Program-made: the position numbers and the translations under genes
Part shown: one piece after another, positions 31,470 through 41,736 of the stretch
How positions within the stretch are numbered: the stretch's first letter is position 1
Layout: every line of letters starts with the position of its first letter
Assembly (NCBI RefSeq): GCF_000304475.1
Contig: NC_018943.1
Coordinates: 434,001 to 498,000, forward strand
Length of the DNA stretch: 64,000 nt
Reading direction: 5' to 3'
Origin: Kazachstania africana CBS 2517
Taxonomy: Eukaryota; Ascomycota; Saccharomycetes; Saccharomycetales; Saccharomycetaceae
The notes under the pieces: model-generated
Database searches by the model: none
Told to the model about the DNA's origin: nothing
What the model saw: only the letters and a program-made list of their open reading frames with translations

Positions 31470-32648
31470 CTAAAACTTTGCCAAAACTCTTTTTGAACCC
31501 TTACGATCAACTCTGTCGTTTATAAACTTTTCGAAGTCACCATGAAATTTTGATTCTCTTTTATCGTCACTTAGATCGGTGATAATTCCTGGGTTCTCGC
31601 TAGCATGAATGCGACAGTAGTTAGCAATCGCACGTAAAATGTGTTCAATGCAAATATCCGGGAGTTCTATATTTAAAAGATGATCTCCTTCTTGGATTAC
31701 TACCTTTTCATAATTTGGTATCTTTTTAATCAGCAGCTCTTGATTCTCTGGAGGGCACCAATTCGAGACGCCGCCTACAATGCCATACACTGGAACTACT
31801 ATCGACTCTAAGGACTGAATCAACCATAGACCGCCTGGATAAAGTGTCGCATAGCAAATCATGTTTTGTTCGTTGGTCATTTTAGTAATTATCTGACCAT
31901 TCTGCTCCACTTTCTCGAAGTTTTTGATTCTTGCAAGGATTTCTGGATGAACTCTGTTATAAAAGGTTTCCTTTTCCATGTATCTGTCATAACATTCGAC
32001 CAAACTGAATCTGTCCTTCATTTTCCCTTTCAAGGCTCTGTAGAAATTTTCAGGAATAATTGTTCTCTTGTCTTCATTTGGAATGACTGGCGTCAGAACA
32101 ACCGGTTCAATGGGTATTATAACTTCAAATAAATAAGGAAATAAAATTCCACAGCTAAGCGCCTGGAAACCTCCCATTGAATGACCGACAACAACATTGA
32201 TTGCCTTTGTGGTTGTGGTCTCCTGCAAAAACTCCAACTCTGCTACCTTGCAGGCGTCTCTGGCACCATCAACCCAATCAAAATTCACACCCAGCTTATT
32301 TTTATTCAGAACCAACGAATCTCCGTGATTTACTTGGTCAAGTGTAACAATTTTATGAAATCTAAAGGGAAGAGCATCGAGAAATTTTGTAAAATTGGCA
32401 ATATGATATTCCCAAATAGCTCTGTTCATACCCGAACCATGTAAAAACATCAAATTAATATTTTTATAATCTCCCGTTGCAGGTGCTGATATGTTCGTGA
32501 AGACATCATAAACCACTGATAATTTGTCCTTTCCTGGAACTAGTGTAGCATTTGGTGCTCTACTCAAGCAGGCAGAGGCTACCTTAGTCTCCTTTGTATA
32601 ATGCTTATCAAGTAAAGTTTGCATAGATGCCACTCTATCCTGCCTCAT
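31470..32648 (-). CDS. LPX1: Lpx1-like alpha/beta hydrolase (lipase)
   Basis: Homologue of the peroxisomal matrix triacylglycerol lipase Lpx1 (YOR084W). The protein is 392 residues (387 in S. cerevisiae). The alpha/beta-hydrolase features are the oxyanion-side motif HGSGM (70-74), the nucleophile elbow GHSMG with Ser157, the family segment DQVNHGDS (104-111), SNWCPPE, and a late GDHLLN with the probable catalytic His. The C-terminus ends in AKF, whereas S. cerevisiae Lpx1 ends in the peroxisomal PTS1 signal QKL; AKF is not a standard PTS1. The enzyme may therefore be cytosolic or imported with a partner. First gene of the XV-like block, next to WHI5. Confidence 0.92.
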   Translation of the reverse strand: MRQDRVASMQTLLDKHYTKETKVASACLSRAPNATLVPGKDKLSVVYDVFTNISAPATGDYKNINLMFLHGSGMNRAIWEYHIANFTKFLDALPFRFHKIVTLDQVNHGDSLVLNKNKLGVNFDWVDGARDACKVAELEFLQETTTTKAINVVVGHSMGGFQALSCGILFPYLFEVIIPIEPVVLTPVIPNEDKRTIIPENFYRALKGKMKDRFSLVECYDRYMEKETFYNRVHPEILARIKNFEKVEQNGQIITKMTNEQNMICYATLYPGGLWLIQSLESIVVPVYGIVGGVSNWCPPENQELLIKKIPNYEKVVIQEGDHLLNIELPDICIEHILRAIANYCRIHASENPGIITDLSDDKRESKFHGDFEKFINDRVDRKGSKRVLAKF

Positions 32649-32873
32649 ATTGAGCTTCCATACTTATCAATCAGTCTTTATATATCAGACAGTTGGATCC
32701 AAGTCATCTCCATGTGTTCGGAGTAGCGCGACGCAATATGCGATGCACTCCAACTAACCGTCATGAGAAAATGAAGATATTAAATGTTATTTTTAAAGTT
32801 ACAAATATTATATGATTTATTATGTCTTATATTATCACTTCACCCGCCTTCATAAATGATTTTGATTGGTTGA

Positions 32874-33782
32874 TTAAGAATGGTCTGATAAGTCCGCTTC
32901 CGTCTCTACGTCAGTGTCATTTTGTGTTGTAGTTATGCTTGTCGAATTCGGACTAAACGAAGGTCTACTTTGTTTCTTGGGACTTGACAGTGACATCAGC
33001 GTTTCTATTGCTTCTACTTCTGTCGACCTTTGCTTCTTATGTTCCTTGTTAGCGGCTGGCAGAAGCTGTTGTTGACCGGCACTATTGCTTTTCGGAGATG
33101 AGAGTGCTTTAATGAATGCTAAGTGTGCAGACGTTGTATCGCCTTCATCAATTATCCTTACTTCATCATTGTCAGAATCACTTCCGTTACCCTTGGCAAA
33201 CCTATTTATGTAAGCAGTATGGTGAGTAGCATCGAGCTCATTCTCTAGTTCTGGTAACGTTTTGTCAACCCAGCCGTTCTGTAGTTTTACAAATGCATAA
33301 TTTAATCTGGTTTTCAAATTATTTGATATTTCTCTTATTGGTTTATCCTTTTCTTTGTTTATTGAATTCACTTTAGGTGATTTTAACTTTGGTGATGGTG
33401 AAAGAAAAACTTCATGGTTCCTTGATTTTGGAGTCGTAGGAGGAAGTGTTCGTGTCCTTTGATGTGTTTGTTGTGTGCTAGGTGATGTAAACATGTCCTT
33501 ATGATAAGAGTTCTGGTTTGAACTTGAGGTATCTGGATTCAGCAGCATGGATTGATCCGTCTTTCTGTGAACTGGTGTCGATAGATAACCCATAGATGTC
33601 GATGACCTTCTTACTTTGCTGGGGGGCGAGGGAGTTGCCGGTGAGTGGCTAGTAGTATCATCTTTGAGTTTTGTGCTTTCTGCACTAGATAGGGATACAG
33701 ATATAGGGTTGCTGAATTCAACGGAAAGTCTTTTTGACGTTGGTCTCTTTGGTGTAGTTGCAGCACTCGTACTCTCTGACAT
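32874..33782 (-). CDS. WHI5: G1/S transcription repressor Whi5 (WHI5/SRL3 family)
   Basis: Inhibitor of SBF/MBF that delays Start until phosphorylated by Cln3-Cdk1, functionally like Rb. The protein is 302 residues (Whi5 295, paralogue Srl3 246). It is mostly disordered, with many SP/TP Cdk sites (TPKRPTSKR, SPATPSPPSK, TPVHRK, SPSPKLKSP). The one conserved block, TRLNYAFVKLQNGW (158-171), is the region shared by Whi5 and Srl3. Neighbour LPX1 supports WHI5 (YOR083W) over SRL3 (YKR091W), although the other neighbour, PXL1, lies beside SRL3 in S. cerevisiae. A TTTCGTG (SCB) word lies about 315 bp upstream. Confidence 0.88.
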   Translation of the reverse strand: MSESTSAATTPKRPTSKRLSVEFSNPISVSLSSAESTKLKDDTTSHSPATPSPPSKVRRSSTSMGYLSTPVHRKTDQSMLLNPDTSSSNQNSYHKDMFTSPSTQQTHQRTRTLPPTTPKSRNHEVFLSPSPKLKSPKVNSINKEKDKPIREISNNLKTRLNYAFVKLQNGWVDKTLPELENELDATHHTAYINRFAKGNGSDSDNDEVRIIDEGDTTSAHLAFIKALSSPKSNSAGQQQLLPAANKEHKKQRSTEVEAIETLMSLSSPKKQSRPSFSPNSTSITTTQNDTDVETEADLSDHS

Positions 33783-34401
33783 TATGAATTGGTATATTCG
33801 AGGTTGGCTTTTAGTTACTATAATACTCCTTGAATAGTAATATTTTTTTACTTGAGGCCTTTGGCGTTCTAGAGACCCCTACTTTTTCTGAAATTTAGCT
33901 CTGAAAGTGGCTTGAGTGGTTTCCAATAAAAATAACACAAAGCAGATACTTCCTCTCTTATAGCTAAACTTGAAGTAACTAGTATGCAATTTAAAAGCGA
34001 ATTAGAAGATTAATCCAAGGTTATCGTGTGCCTTATATTCTCGGTGACCTTGCAAGGTTATAGGAAAAACATTATTAATTACTAAAAATGAACGTTTCGT
34101 GCTGAATTTATTTTTTCACTGGTCACGGAGATTCGCATTGAATTACCATTATCACTTTCCGAGAGCAGAGATTACCCGGAAGTTCATTTATTCTCTGATA
34201 CTAAATATTCATCCATAATGATGCGTCGACCCTGTTAAATGATTATATCTATTGATTTTATAATTATCCTATTAGCTACATATCTATAATGCTTATAAGA
34301 TTTGAGTGCAAAATCTTCTTTTTTAGTTAGATGCAAAAGTAGTGCAACTCATCGTGGTATTTTATCGTTACAGTAACTGTCCATTTCCATTTGTATCGTA
34401 C
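33783..34401. promoter_or_regulatory. WHI5 upstream region
   Basis: This 619-bp AT-rich gap between WHI5 and the end of PXL1 has an SCB-type TTTCGTG at 34095-34101 and a Reb1-type TTACCCGG at 34172-34179. The SCB is the SBF target word. If functional, Whi5 would control its own promoter through the factor it inhibits. No ORF is visible. Confidence 0.4.
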
Positions 34402-36207
34402 TTAATAGCCGATTATTCTTGTTCTCCTTCTATGAATTTTATTTTCTTGGTGATCGCTAGTAGTATCAAATTCAATAATCCCGTGTTCAACTAATGCATT
34501 AACATCATGCTTATCGCAAAATGGTATATTACCATTAAATATGAAATAATCGTTGGAAATAGTTTCACGACAAACAAAACATGTGAGACAGTGTGTATGG
34601 AATCTTTCGAATTTATCATTTTCAAGACATTCTCCTTCAATGCCATTTGTGCACATTTTACAAATTGATCCGTTTTTCTTGTGATAGTGGTACTGACAAT
34701 ATGGAAGATCGTCTATAATGTAACATGAAACATTTTTATTGAATTGAACATTACAGCCAACCTCGACACAATGGAAGCATTTACGATGCCATTGCCCGGA
34801 TAGTTCACTGGCACTCACTGGCTTTTCTTCCTTAATTTTGATTGATGGAATTATTGGTTGATGACAGTTTCGACAAGGCCCCTCCCCAGTTTCGTATTTT
34901 AATGCAGGTTCTTCGATAATTTCCTCATTTTGAGGGGCAAACAGTTCTTCTGGCATCCCTGAGAGATAGCAACTAGATTTTTTGAATGAAGTAAATTCTT
35001 TGCTTTCGAGAGGTTCAACGTCCTGAGTGGCGTCTGCTTTTTCAGCAATCATATGTCCAGATGATAATTTTAACAATTCCTGTCTTTTAGACTGTTTCGT
35101 ATCTTCTAATTGCTCTAGTAACTTATGCAATTGTATGCTTGTGGCAGTTGGTACCTCTTCATATTTTTCTTCCTTTTCTATTAAAACAGATTCAACTCTG
35201 GTTTCTTCGGTATCTTCACTGATAAAGTTATCAGAATGCGTCTCAATATCCTGGTATGATTGACTGGAAACGTTAGCTTCCGTTATTGTTTTATCGTCAA
35301 CAGAGGCAGTGCTTGTCAGACTTATACTTTCCATTTCATCAGTACTTTGTCCCAATGCCTCTTTTTCATCAACGGTTTTACTGGAAACTAAACTAACATT
35401 ATCCTTTTCATCTTCAACTCCCTGTAGAACATCTTCGTCGTCCAATGATTGTTCTTTGGATAGAACAACACTTGAATGTCTACTCTTAGATCCATTGGCA
35501 TCAAAATAAATGGTCGAAGAAAAGGTGTTATCTATAAACGATTCAGGACTGTCTGAAATTGGTTGCACTTCAAAATTATCAGATACTGAGGTCTCTTCCA
35601 TATCATGAGGCCCAAGCGAACGAACCTGATCCGATGAAAGTGCTTTTGATTCTATGGTCTGCGCCTCGAAAGTGAATTCGTTTGCAAGAGAACAAGCATC
35701 ATTTTTGATAGATTTGGTGTCTTCTTCTGTGAGTTGTTCAAACTTAGAGTTCTGAAATGTGTTGTACTTTTCAAATGCAAGTATATCATCATTCTGTGGT
35801 GTATCAAGATCCTTACTAAATTCATTTGAATCAAAAATTGGGGTAGTATTTTCAGAATATGTATTTGGCGATTCTTCGAAGTTGAAAATCTCTGTTTCTA
35901 AGACACTTGACTTGACGGAAGGTGTTTCAGCTTCATCTTGTTGAGTTAACCTAAGAAAACTTTTTTCTAGTGGGTTGATATCCGTTTCAAAAGTAAATTC
36001 ATTTGGGTTTCCCTGTGACTTGATTCTTATTTTGTTTTTTGTTGATTTTAAGAGAGCATCATAGTGAATAGAAGCGATATTTAGTTTATTTTTCTTCAAC
36101 TGTGTCGAAGGTGGCTCATAGTTGACATCAAAACCAGCTCTCTCGAAGACAGTCTTGTAACGCACTTCTGACTTCAATTTAGGAAATGGTGATCCATAAA
36201 CTGGCAT
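34402..36207 (-). CDS. PXL1: Paxillin-like LIM protein Pxl1
   Basis: LIM-domain scaffold acting at sites of polarised growth with Cdc42/Rho1 signalling in S. cerevisiae. The protein is 601 residues (706 in S. cerevisiae). The first 440 residues are acidic, Ser/Thr-rich and probably disordered, with a short coiled coil (about 350-375). Two LIM zinc domains are at the C-terminus: about 447-505 (CRNCHQPI...WHRKCFHC...CQYHYHKK) and about 508-570 (CKMCTNGI...FHTHCLTCFVC...CDKHD). PXL1 is YKR090W, on chromosome XI, in S. cerevisiae but lies on the XV-like copy here. It is divergent from the TGL lipase, as in XI (PXL1-TGL4). Confidence 0.9.
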   Translation of the reverse strand: MPVYGSPFPKLKSEVRYKTVFERAGFDVNYEPPSTQLKKNKLNIASIHYDALLKSTKNKIRIKSQGNPNEFTFETDINPLEKSFLRLTQQDEAETPSVKSSVLETEIFNFEESPNTYSENTTPIFDSNEFSKDLDTPQNDDILAFEKYNTFQNSKFEQLTEEDTKSIKNDACSLANEFTFEAQTIESKALSSDQVRSLGPHDMEETSVSDNFEVQPISDSPESFIDNTFSSTIYFDANGSKSRHSSVVLSKEQSLDDEDVLQGVEDEKDNVSLVSSKTVDEKEALGQSTDEMESISLTSTASVDDKTITEANVSSQSYQDIETHSDNFISEDTEETRVESVLIEKEEKYEEVPTATSIQLHKLLEQLEDTKQSKRQELLKLSSGHMIAEKADATQDVEPLESKEFTSFKKSSCYLSGMPEELFAPQNEEIIEEPALKYETGEGPCRNCHQPIIPSIKIKEEKPVSASELSGQWHRKCFHCVEVGCNVQFNKNVSCYIIDDLPYCQYHYHKKNGSICKMCTNGIEGECLENDKFERFHTHCLTCFVCRETISNDYFIFNGNIPFCDKHDVNALVEHGIIEFDTTSDHQENKIHRRRTRIIGY

Positions 36208-37191
36208 TGTAGATGCTAATCTTACTGTTTTATTTCAATTGTACCAAAATAAAGAATCAACGTACTGAGAGAAAAGTTTTAGTATATATAAATGGAAAAC
36301 ACCTGAACAAAAAGAAATTAGAAAACAAAATAGTGTGAACTGTCTAACTAACTTTACAACCAGATCAGTTGAAGACCATCAAGCAATTTTTTGTTTGAAT
36401 GAGAACTATGTAAAGGAGGCTAGTGACGCGATCTTCAGCCAAGACCACCCATCTACTGCTTATATTAAACGAACATTTCTACCGGTTTTTGTGCACAATG
36501 TCATCATCATTAAAGCATTATGTTAGACGTAGTAAACAAAGATCAGACGTAAACACGAGTGAAAGGCAACGCGAAAAGTTTATTTGCATTCAAGTGCAGA
36601 AAATCTCCCTTTCGGGATACCGCGTTTCCTCTTTCATGAACTGAGTTTTGGCTCTTCCAATCAACTCATTCTGAGCCGCTTTGTTCGGTGGAAGGATCAG
36701 CCATTGAAGACGAGAGACCCTATGGGTTGTGTGGGTCTACATGTATTTGACCTGTTTCGTGATTATCACCCGGCTCTGCGTCTTCAGTATCACGTGAACA
36801 TTTTTTTTTCCCAGAAATTTTGCAAACAAAAACACCCAAAACCCCCCGAGGATCGTCTTCCATTTTTTTTTTTTGTGGTGTGGTGATCGTCAAAACGTCA
36901 CATTGTCTATGGCAAGGATTGCGGCAGTAGTAAAGAACCCACCGCTGGCGACAGGAGTAGGAGAGGGAAAAAATAATTGGCTAGACGAAGGTCGATCATC
37001 CTCGATTCGAAAGGGACAGTACTGGCTTCATACTTGGTATATACTTGGAATCACCTCATTTAATAGGCGCTCTTATCCCGCTATAGTCTTTTTTTATTGT
37101 TTTTATTATTTCTTCCCACAATCTTCATCCGAGTAATCAGTGAATCGTCGAGAAACATTCGAGGAAGAGAAGATAGATAACTTTTTTTGGG
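36208..37191. promoter_or_regulatory. PXL1-TGL divergent region
   Basis: This 984-bp gap between divergent starts has several small frames, none protein-like. A locally GC-richer stretch (36,600-37,020) holds a nested inverted repeat: TGAAGACG at 36705-36712 against CGTCTTCA at 36779-36786, enclosing AGACCC/GGGTCT (36715-36720/36733-36738). Also present are a Rap1-like TTGTGTGGGT (from about 36,727), an E-box CACGTG (36791-36796), a T9 tract near 36,800 and a T-tract at about 36,863. An unrecognised RNA cannot be excluded. Confidence 0.4.
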
Positions 37192-39312
37192 ATGACATCT
37201 TATCCTGTGACACAGTACCTCATAGAGCGGTATTACGAGTCAATTGGTAAACTGTTGCCAGATAGTATCAACTTACCATTACATAAAGATAGCAACGAAT
37301 TGCTTCAAATCATCGAAGATGTTGATACAAGTCTCCAACTAGAGACATCGACAGATGTCTCCCTTGATTCAATCGATAATGAGACTTGTTCAACTGAACA
37401 TATTTCTAAATTCGATAAGCTACTGGCGTTTTGCTATTCACTGGTCGGTAAAGCATCCTATAATGAAAATAAAAGTATATCACAGTTACAGGCTGAAAGA
37501 GCTGATTCCATATCATACGATCAATGGAAGATAACTTCTTTGAAGTTAGATGCATTATTGAAAAAAGAAGAATGGAAGTTGAATAAAGAATCATCACTTT
37601 ATGACTGGAAGCTCATAGAAGAAGTTACAGAACAACTACGATTTCATAGAGAGAATAAAAACTATGATGAACTATTATATCTAATCAGGGTCTACTGGAA
37701 GAGGAGACTCGGAAATATAGACAACGTTAACCTCTACAAGTATTGTAACTTTGGTACGAAAAAGGCAATAGAAGAGTATCTTTTGGAATCAAAACTATCC
37801 ATCGATTGCCTTCTCAATGAATCTGATATAGACGATCATTATCTATTAAATACCTTTCAACAAACAAAAAGAAACATCGGTAAAAGTGCGTTGGTCCTTA
37901 GTGGTGGTGCCACTTTCGGTTTATTCCATATTGGAGTTCTTGCTGCTTTATTTGAAGCCGATTTGTTACCAAAGGTTATAAGTGGTACAAGTGCTGGCGC
38001 CATTGTTGCAAGCATATTTTGTGTTCACACAAAGGACGAAATACCAAGCCTTTTAACACATGTGCTGGATATGGAATTTAATATATTTAATGATCGTAAT
38101 GACAAAACAGAAAGTGAAAAATTCCTTACCAGATTTGAAAGATTCTTTAAAAGCGGTACTTGGTTTGATAGCGGGCATCTTGTCAATACTATGATTGGCT
38201 TTCTTGGAGATATGACTTTCCGTGAAGCGTACTATAGAACAGGTAGAATATTGAACATTACAGTGTCCCCAGCATCGCTGTTTGAGCAACCAAGATTGTT
38301 GAATTATTTGACTGCCCCGAATGTTATGATTTGGTCTGCAGTTTGTGCTTCTTGCTCAGTTCCGGGTGTATTTCCTGCAACACCATTGTACGAAAAGGAT
38401 CAAAAAAAGGGAACTAAGCAACCTTGGACAGGAAATAAATCAGTTAAATTTGTTGATGGTTCAGTGGACAATGATTTACCTATTTCGAGACTTTCAGAAA
38501 TGTTCAATGTAGATAATATTATAGCATGCCAAGTTAATATTCATGTGTTTCCATTTCTAAAATTTTCTAATTCATGTGTTGGTGGAGAAATCGAATATGA
38601 AGTTAGTGCTAAGTTAAGAAACCATCTTTCTCAAATGTACAATTTTACAGTGAATGAAATAGTTCATTATATGGAAATGATTGGAGAGCTTGGCTTTGCG
38701 AAAACAATTATGTCAAAATTAAGATCTGTTCTTTCGCAGCAGTACTCTGGTAATATAACTATTTTGCCAGATGTAACGATGATGCTAAAGAGTACCGATC
38801 TTCTCACTAACCCAACTCAAAAATTCTTATTGGAAGAAACCACTTATGGTGCACGCGCAACGTGGCCAAAGTTATCGATTATCCATAATAGTTGTGGTCA
38901 AGAATTCGCTTTAGATAGGGCCATTCAGCACTTGAAAGGTAAGATAATCATGTCATCATCAATAAAAAATCAATTACAATTCAGTGATGGCGCATTAAGA
39001 TTGAGAGGATCAACAGATGTTAAAACTTTCGATCACAAAGAACCTGCTTTGGAAGATGATAATCTTGCGGACGCAAATCAACCAAACTTTCCACCACTGG
39101 TAGTCCCATCGAACTTGACTGCTAGAAGGCTTCGGTCTCTGAGTGTCAAGGTTCCTTTAAATAGAAAATTTTCGGAAAACTCTGTATTCACTCTTCCAAA
39201 GACTAGCAGGACTGTAGCAAGAACAAGAACAAGACAATCTCAATCTTTTTCAACTGCTAATACAATACACCAAATGTCTCTCTCACCTGAGAAGCATAAA
39301 AAAAGAAAATAA
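37192..39312 (+). CDS. TGL5: Patatin-type triacylglycerol lipase, Tgl4/Tgl5
   Basis: Lipid-droplet lipase of the patatin family; Tgl4 and Tgl5 release fatty acids from triacylglycerol and have lysophosphatidic acid acyltransferase activity. The protein is 706 residues (Tgl5 749, Tgl4 910). The DUF3336-like N-terminal helix region covers about 100-215. The patatin domain has the oxyanion loop SGGATFGLFHIG, the nucleophile elbow GTSAG with Ser267, and the second dyad residue Asp422 in VDGSVDND. The tail after about 610 is basic and Ser-rich. By the YOR-type neighbours it corresponds to TGL5 (YOR081C), but it may be the only TGL4/5 gene in the genome. ATG 37192 begins the conserved frame. Confidence 0.88.
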   Translation: MTSYPVTQYLIERYYESIGKLLPDSINLPLHKDSNELLQIIEDVDTSLQLETSTDVSLDSIDNETCSTEHISKFDKLLAFCYSLVGKASYNENKSISQLQAERADSISYDQWKITSLKLDALLKKEEWKLNKESSLYDWKLIEEVTEQLRFHRENKNYDELLYLIRVYWKRRLGNIDNVNLYKYCNFGTKKAIEEYLLESKLSIDCLLNESDIDDHYLLNTFQQTKRNIGKSALVLSGGATFGLFHIGVLAALFEADLLPKVISGTSAGAIVASIFCVHTKDEIPSLLTHVLDMEFNIFNDRNDKTESEKFLTRFERFFKSGTWFDSGHLVNTMIGFLGDMTFREAYYRTGRILNITVSPASLFEQPRLLNYLTAPNVMIWSAVCASCSVPGVFPATPLYEKDQKKGTKQPWTGNKSVKFVDGSVDNDLPISRLSEMFNVDNIIACQVNIHVFPFLKFSNSCVGGEIEYEVSAKLRNHLSQMYNFTVNEIVHYMEMIGELGFAKTIMSKLRSVLSQQYSGNITILPDVTMMLKSTDLLTNPTQKFLLEETTYGARATWPKLSIIHNSCGQEFALDRAIQHLKGKIIMSSSIKNQLQFSDGALRLRGSTDVKTFDHKEPALEDDNLADANQPNFPPLVVPSNLTARRLRSLSVKVPLNRKFSENSVFTLPKTSRTVARTRTRQSQSFSTANTIHQMSLSPEKHKKRK

Positions 39313-39430
39313 CCCAGACGAATCAGTCATCACCATTGCATAGTACAATTGATTCTCCAAAATATATAGAAAACATTAATAACTAATTTAATAATATTCA
39401 ATATTATAATGCATTAGATGAATTATGAAT

Positions 39431-41524
39431 TTAAGGATATCTATAGGAATTTATACCAAAACTTCTCCATATCTCTTTTTCGTAGACACAATCAATCTTA
39501 TTTACAAAGCCCTTTGATTTGATTGTATTAACGGTAATGTGAGAAACAGAGGGACAGCCATCAATCACCAAAGTAGCCAAAGGTGAAGAATCTCTTACCT
39601 CATATAATTTCGAGCATAACTGATAAATAGAGACCCCGGTAATTAATGGATTCAATGATAAATCTAGCAGCTTCAACTGCTGTAAACTTAGAACTTCTTC
39701 AATCAGGAGATTTACAGAATTATCATTGATAGTACCCAGCATATGCATTTTTAACTCTCTTAAATTAACGAATTTGCTGAAGAAATGCGCCGTAGAAAAG
39801 GTCAAGTCATTTGCCTCATTGGGTAGTCTGTTAAGAATTACATATGGACAATCACCGATGTTCAAACTCGAGAACTTATTCGCATCTAAATAGTTGACTA
39901 ACCTTGTCAGACCTAGACCAGTTAATGACGTACCCATAAGATCCAAATAGGTTAAATTCTCAAAATTTCTCTCATAGTTTCTAGGATTTGCACGAAATGC
40001 ATCAAAATTAAATTTGGTTCTATTATTGACTTCCCTAAATGTTAGCTTTTGAAGATTTTGGAATAATACTGTACTTTTTAATATGTCTAAGAGTGACTCA
40101 AGTTTACAGTTAGTATTATTTTCAAACCATAAGATTTTCAGATTCTGGAATCTTTTCAGCCATTCAAATGTTGAGCTTTCCGAATCGAAAGTAATACCAC
40201 TGAAATATAAATCCGTTAGACTATCCCAAATCAACGAAGAGCTTTTAAAGATGGGAGATAAGGGAAATATTTTGACTTTATTTTGGGCACAAATCAGCTT
40301 GACCGATTTTAGGTTCTTACTCCAGTTTGGATCAGTTATTGAGTCACTTTCATCTTCTACACGAACACTCGAATTAATTGGAATCATGGATGTTTCAAAG
40401 ATAAGCTCCAGCTTGTGCAAATTTTTAAAATTTGAAAGAGCATTTACTTCGTATAGTTTATCTACTCTGAGGATAGTTACCAAAGAGAGCTCTTTCACAT
40501 TTGTGATAAAATTATCTTGTGGTAGAATATATTTTGATAGATGCTGTGTGGTTACATTTGGAATGGAAAGAATAAGTCTATTTACATAATAGTTTTGTAA
40601 ATTCGTTAAGAGAAGTTGTAGGGATTTGGATTCTTCAGAAGGTACTTTTGATGAATATCGAATAGAGTCAATCGTAACAGAGGTCAAAAAAGACCTCTTA
40701 TTAACAGATCTACTAAGCTTTTTAACAAACTGTAAAAATTGGTTACAGTGTTTATAGGTTTTTGAATCAAGCTTGAAATCTTTAAATAGTTGTGGAAAGA
40801 AGAATATTCTGGTAAACCAAGTTTTATTTACAAATGAAATCGTAATGAGCTCACCAGGTGAAAACCCCTGCAATACTTTTGGAAGCAGTTCCAAAGGAAG
40901 TTGACCGATAAAATCAATATGATGCATAGCAGCTACGGATGATCTTGGCTTTTTAACGGAAGCCAGTCGTGCTTGCTCTTCTAGTGGGTCTATAATTGTT
41001 CTCTTTTCGAAAGATACTTTTGAAGCAGGTACCTGTGACTGTAGTCGTAACTTGGCTTTAGCCTTTTGAGCTGAAACAAGTTCAATGAATTTTTTGGGGG
41101 CATCGATATTGAATTTTTCATATGCCTCTTTAGCGTTTCTCAGACCTAGTCGATAGTTGTCATACGCTTCTTTATCCTTGCCTAGTTTTTGCAAAACCTT
41201 ACCTCGCCTTATATAGCATTTCAGATTGTATGGTTCGAGTTGAACCATCTTATCAGAATAATTTAGTGCGCGCTTTAAGTCATTCAACTTTTCCCAACAT
41301 GCAGCTAGATTATCTAACAACTTAATGTATCTCGGATGATGTGTAAGAGATTTGTCATTGTATGAGACCACTGCACCAACATTGTGTCTTAATTTAATAT
41401 TATCGTCATCTGAATAAGATCTAGTCAATTTGATAGTTTTCACAAAAATCTCCTTTGCCTTGCCATAATTTTCACATTTGAAATAGTTTGTCCCCAAGTC
41501 GATAGCCTTGTCAACAATTTCCAT
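39431..41524 (-). CDS. DIA2: F-box/LRR protein Dia2 of SCF ubiquitin ligase
   Basis: Substrate receptor of SCF-Dia2, which tethers to replisomes and helps unload the CMG helicase at replication termination. The protein is 697 residues (S. cerevisiae 732). Three TPR-like helical repeats occupy about 1-135 (replisome-binding part), the F-box is at about 205-240 (IGQLPLELLPKVLQG), and leucine-rich repeats run from about 300 to 690 (for example FQNLKILWFENN, NLTYLDLMGTS). The order TPR, F-box, LRR is specific for Dia2. It is convergent with the TGL gene (118 bp gap) and divergent from ATX2 (212 bp). Matches YOR080W. Confidence 0.94.
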   Translation of the reverse strand: MEIVDKAIDLGTNYFKCENYGKAKEIFVKTIKLTRSYSDDDNIKLRHNVGAVVSYNDKSLTHHPRYIKLLDNLAACWEKLNDLKRALNYSDKMVQLEPYNLKCYIRRGKVLQKLGKDKEAYDNYRLGLRNAKEAYEKFNIDAPKKFIELVSAQKAKAKLRLQSQVPASKVSFEKRTIIDPLEEQARLASVKKPRSSVAAMHHIDFIGQLPLELLPKVLQGFSPGELITISFVNKTWFTRIFFFPQLFKDFKLDSKTYKHCNQFLQFVKKLSRSVNKRSFLTSVTIDSIRYSSKVPSEESKSLQLLLTNLQNYYVNRLILSIPNVTTQHLSKYILPQDNFITNVKELSLVTILRVDKLYEVNALSNFKNLHKLELIFETSMIPINSSVRVEDESDSITDPNWSKNLKSVKLICAQNKVKIFPLSPIFKSSSLIWDSLTDLYFSGITFDSESSTFEWLKRFQNLKILWFENNTNCKLESLLDILKSTVLFQNLQKLTFREVNNRTKFNFDAFRANPRNYERNFENLTYLDLMGTSLTGLGLTRLVNYLDANKFSSLNIGDCPYVILNRLPNEANDLTFSTAHFFSKFVNLRELKMHMLGTINDNSVNLLIEEVLSLQQLKLLDLSLNPLITGVSIYQLCSKLYEVRDSSPLATLVIDGCPSVSHITVNTIKSKGFVNKIDCVYEKEIWRSFGINSYRYP

Positions 41525-41736
41525 ACTATGATATGAGTAGCAATGATATCTTTAATCACTGTCCATGCAAGCTTTTCCGTCATAATTATCTACTAATTGC
41601 TAGATAGTTTTTGTTACTCAATCAACGAGATTTCGCGTGGCTAGATTTACACCTGGAAATATTTCAATATCAATGATAAAATCGAATTGAATGAAGATTC
41701 CTTTGCAGGTTTGATGAAGAGATTGCGAAATCACAG

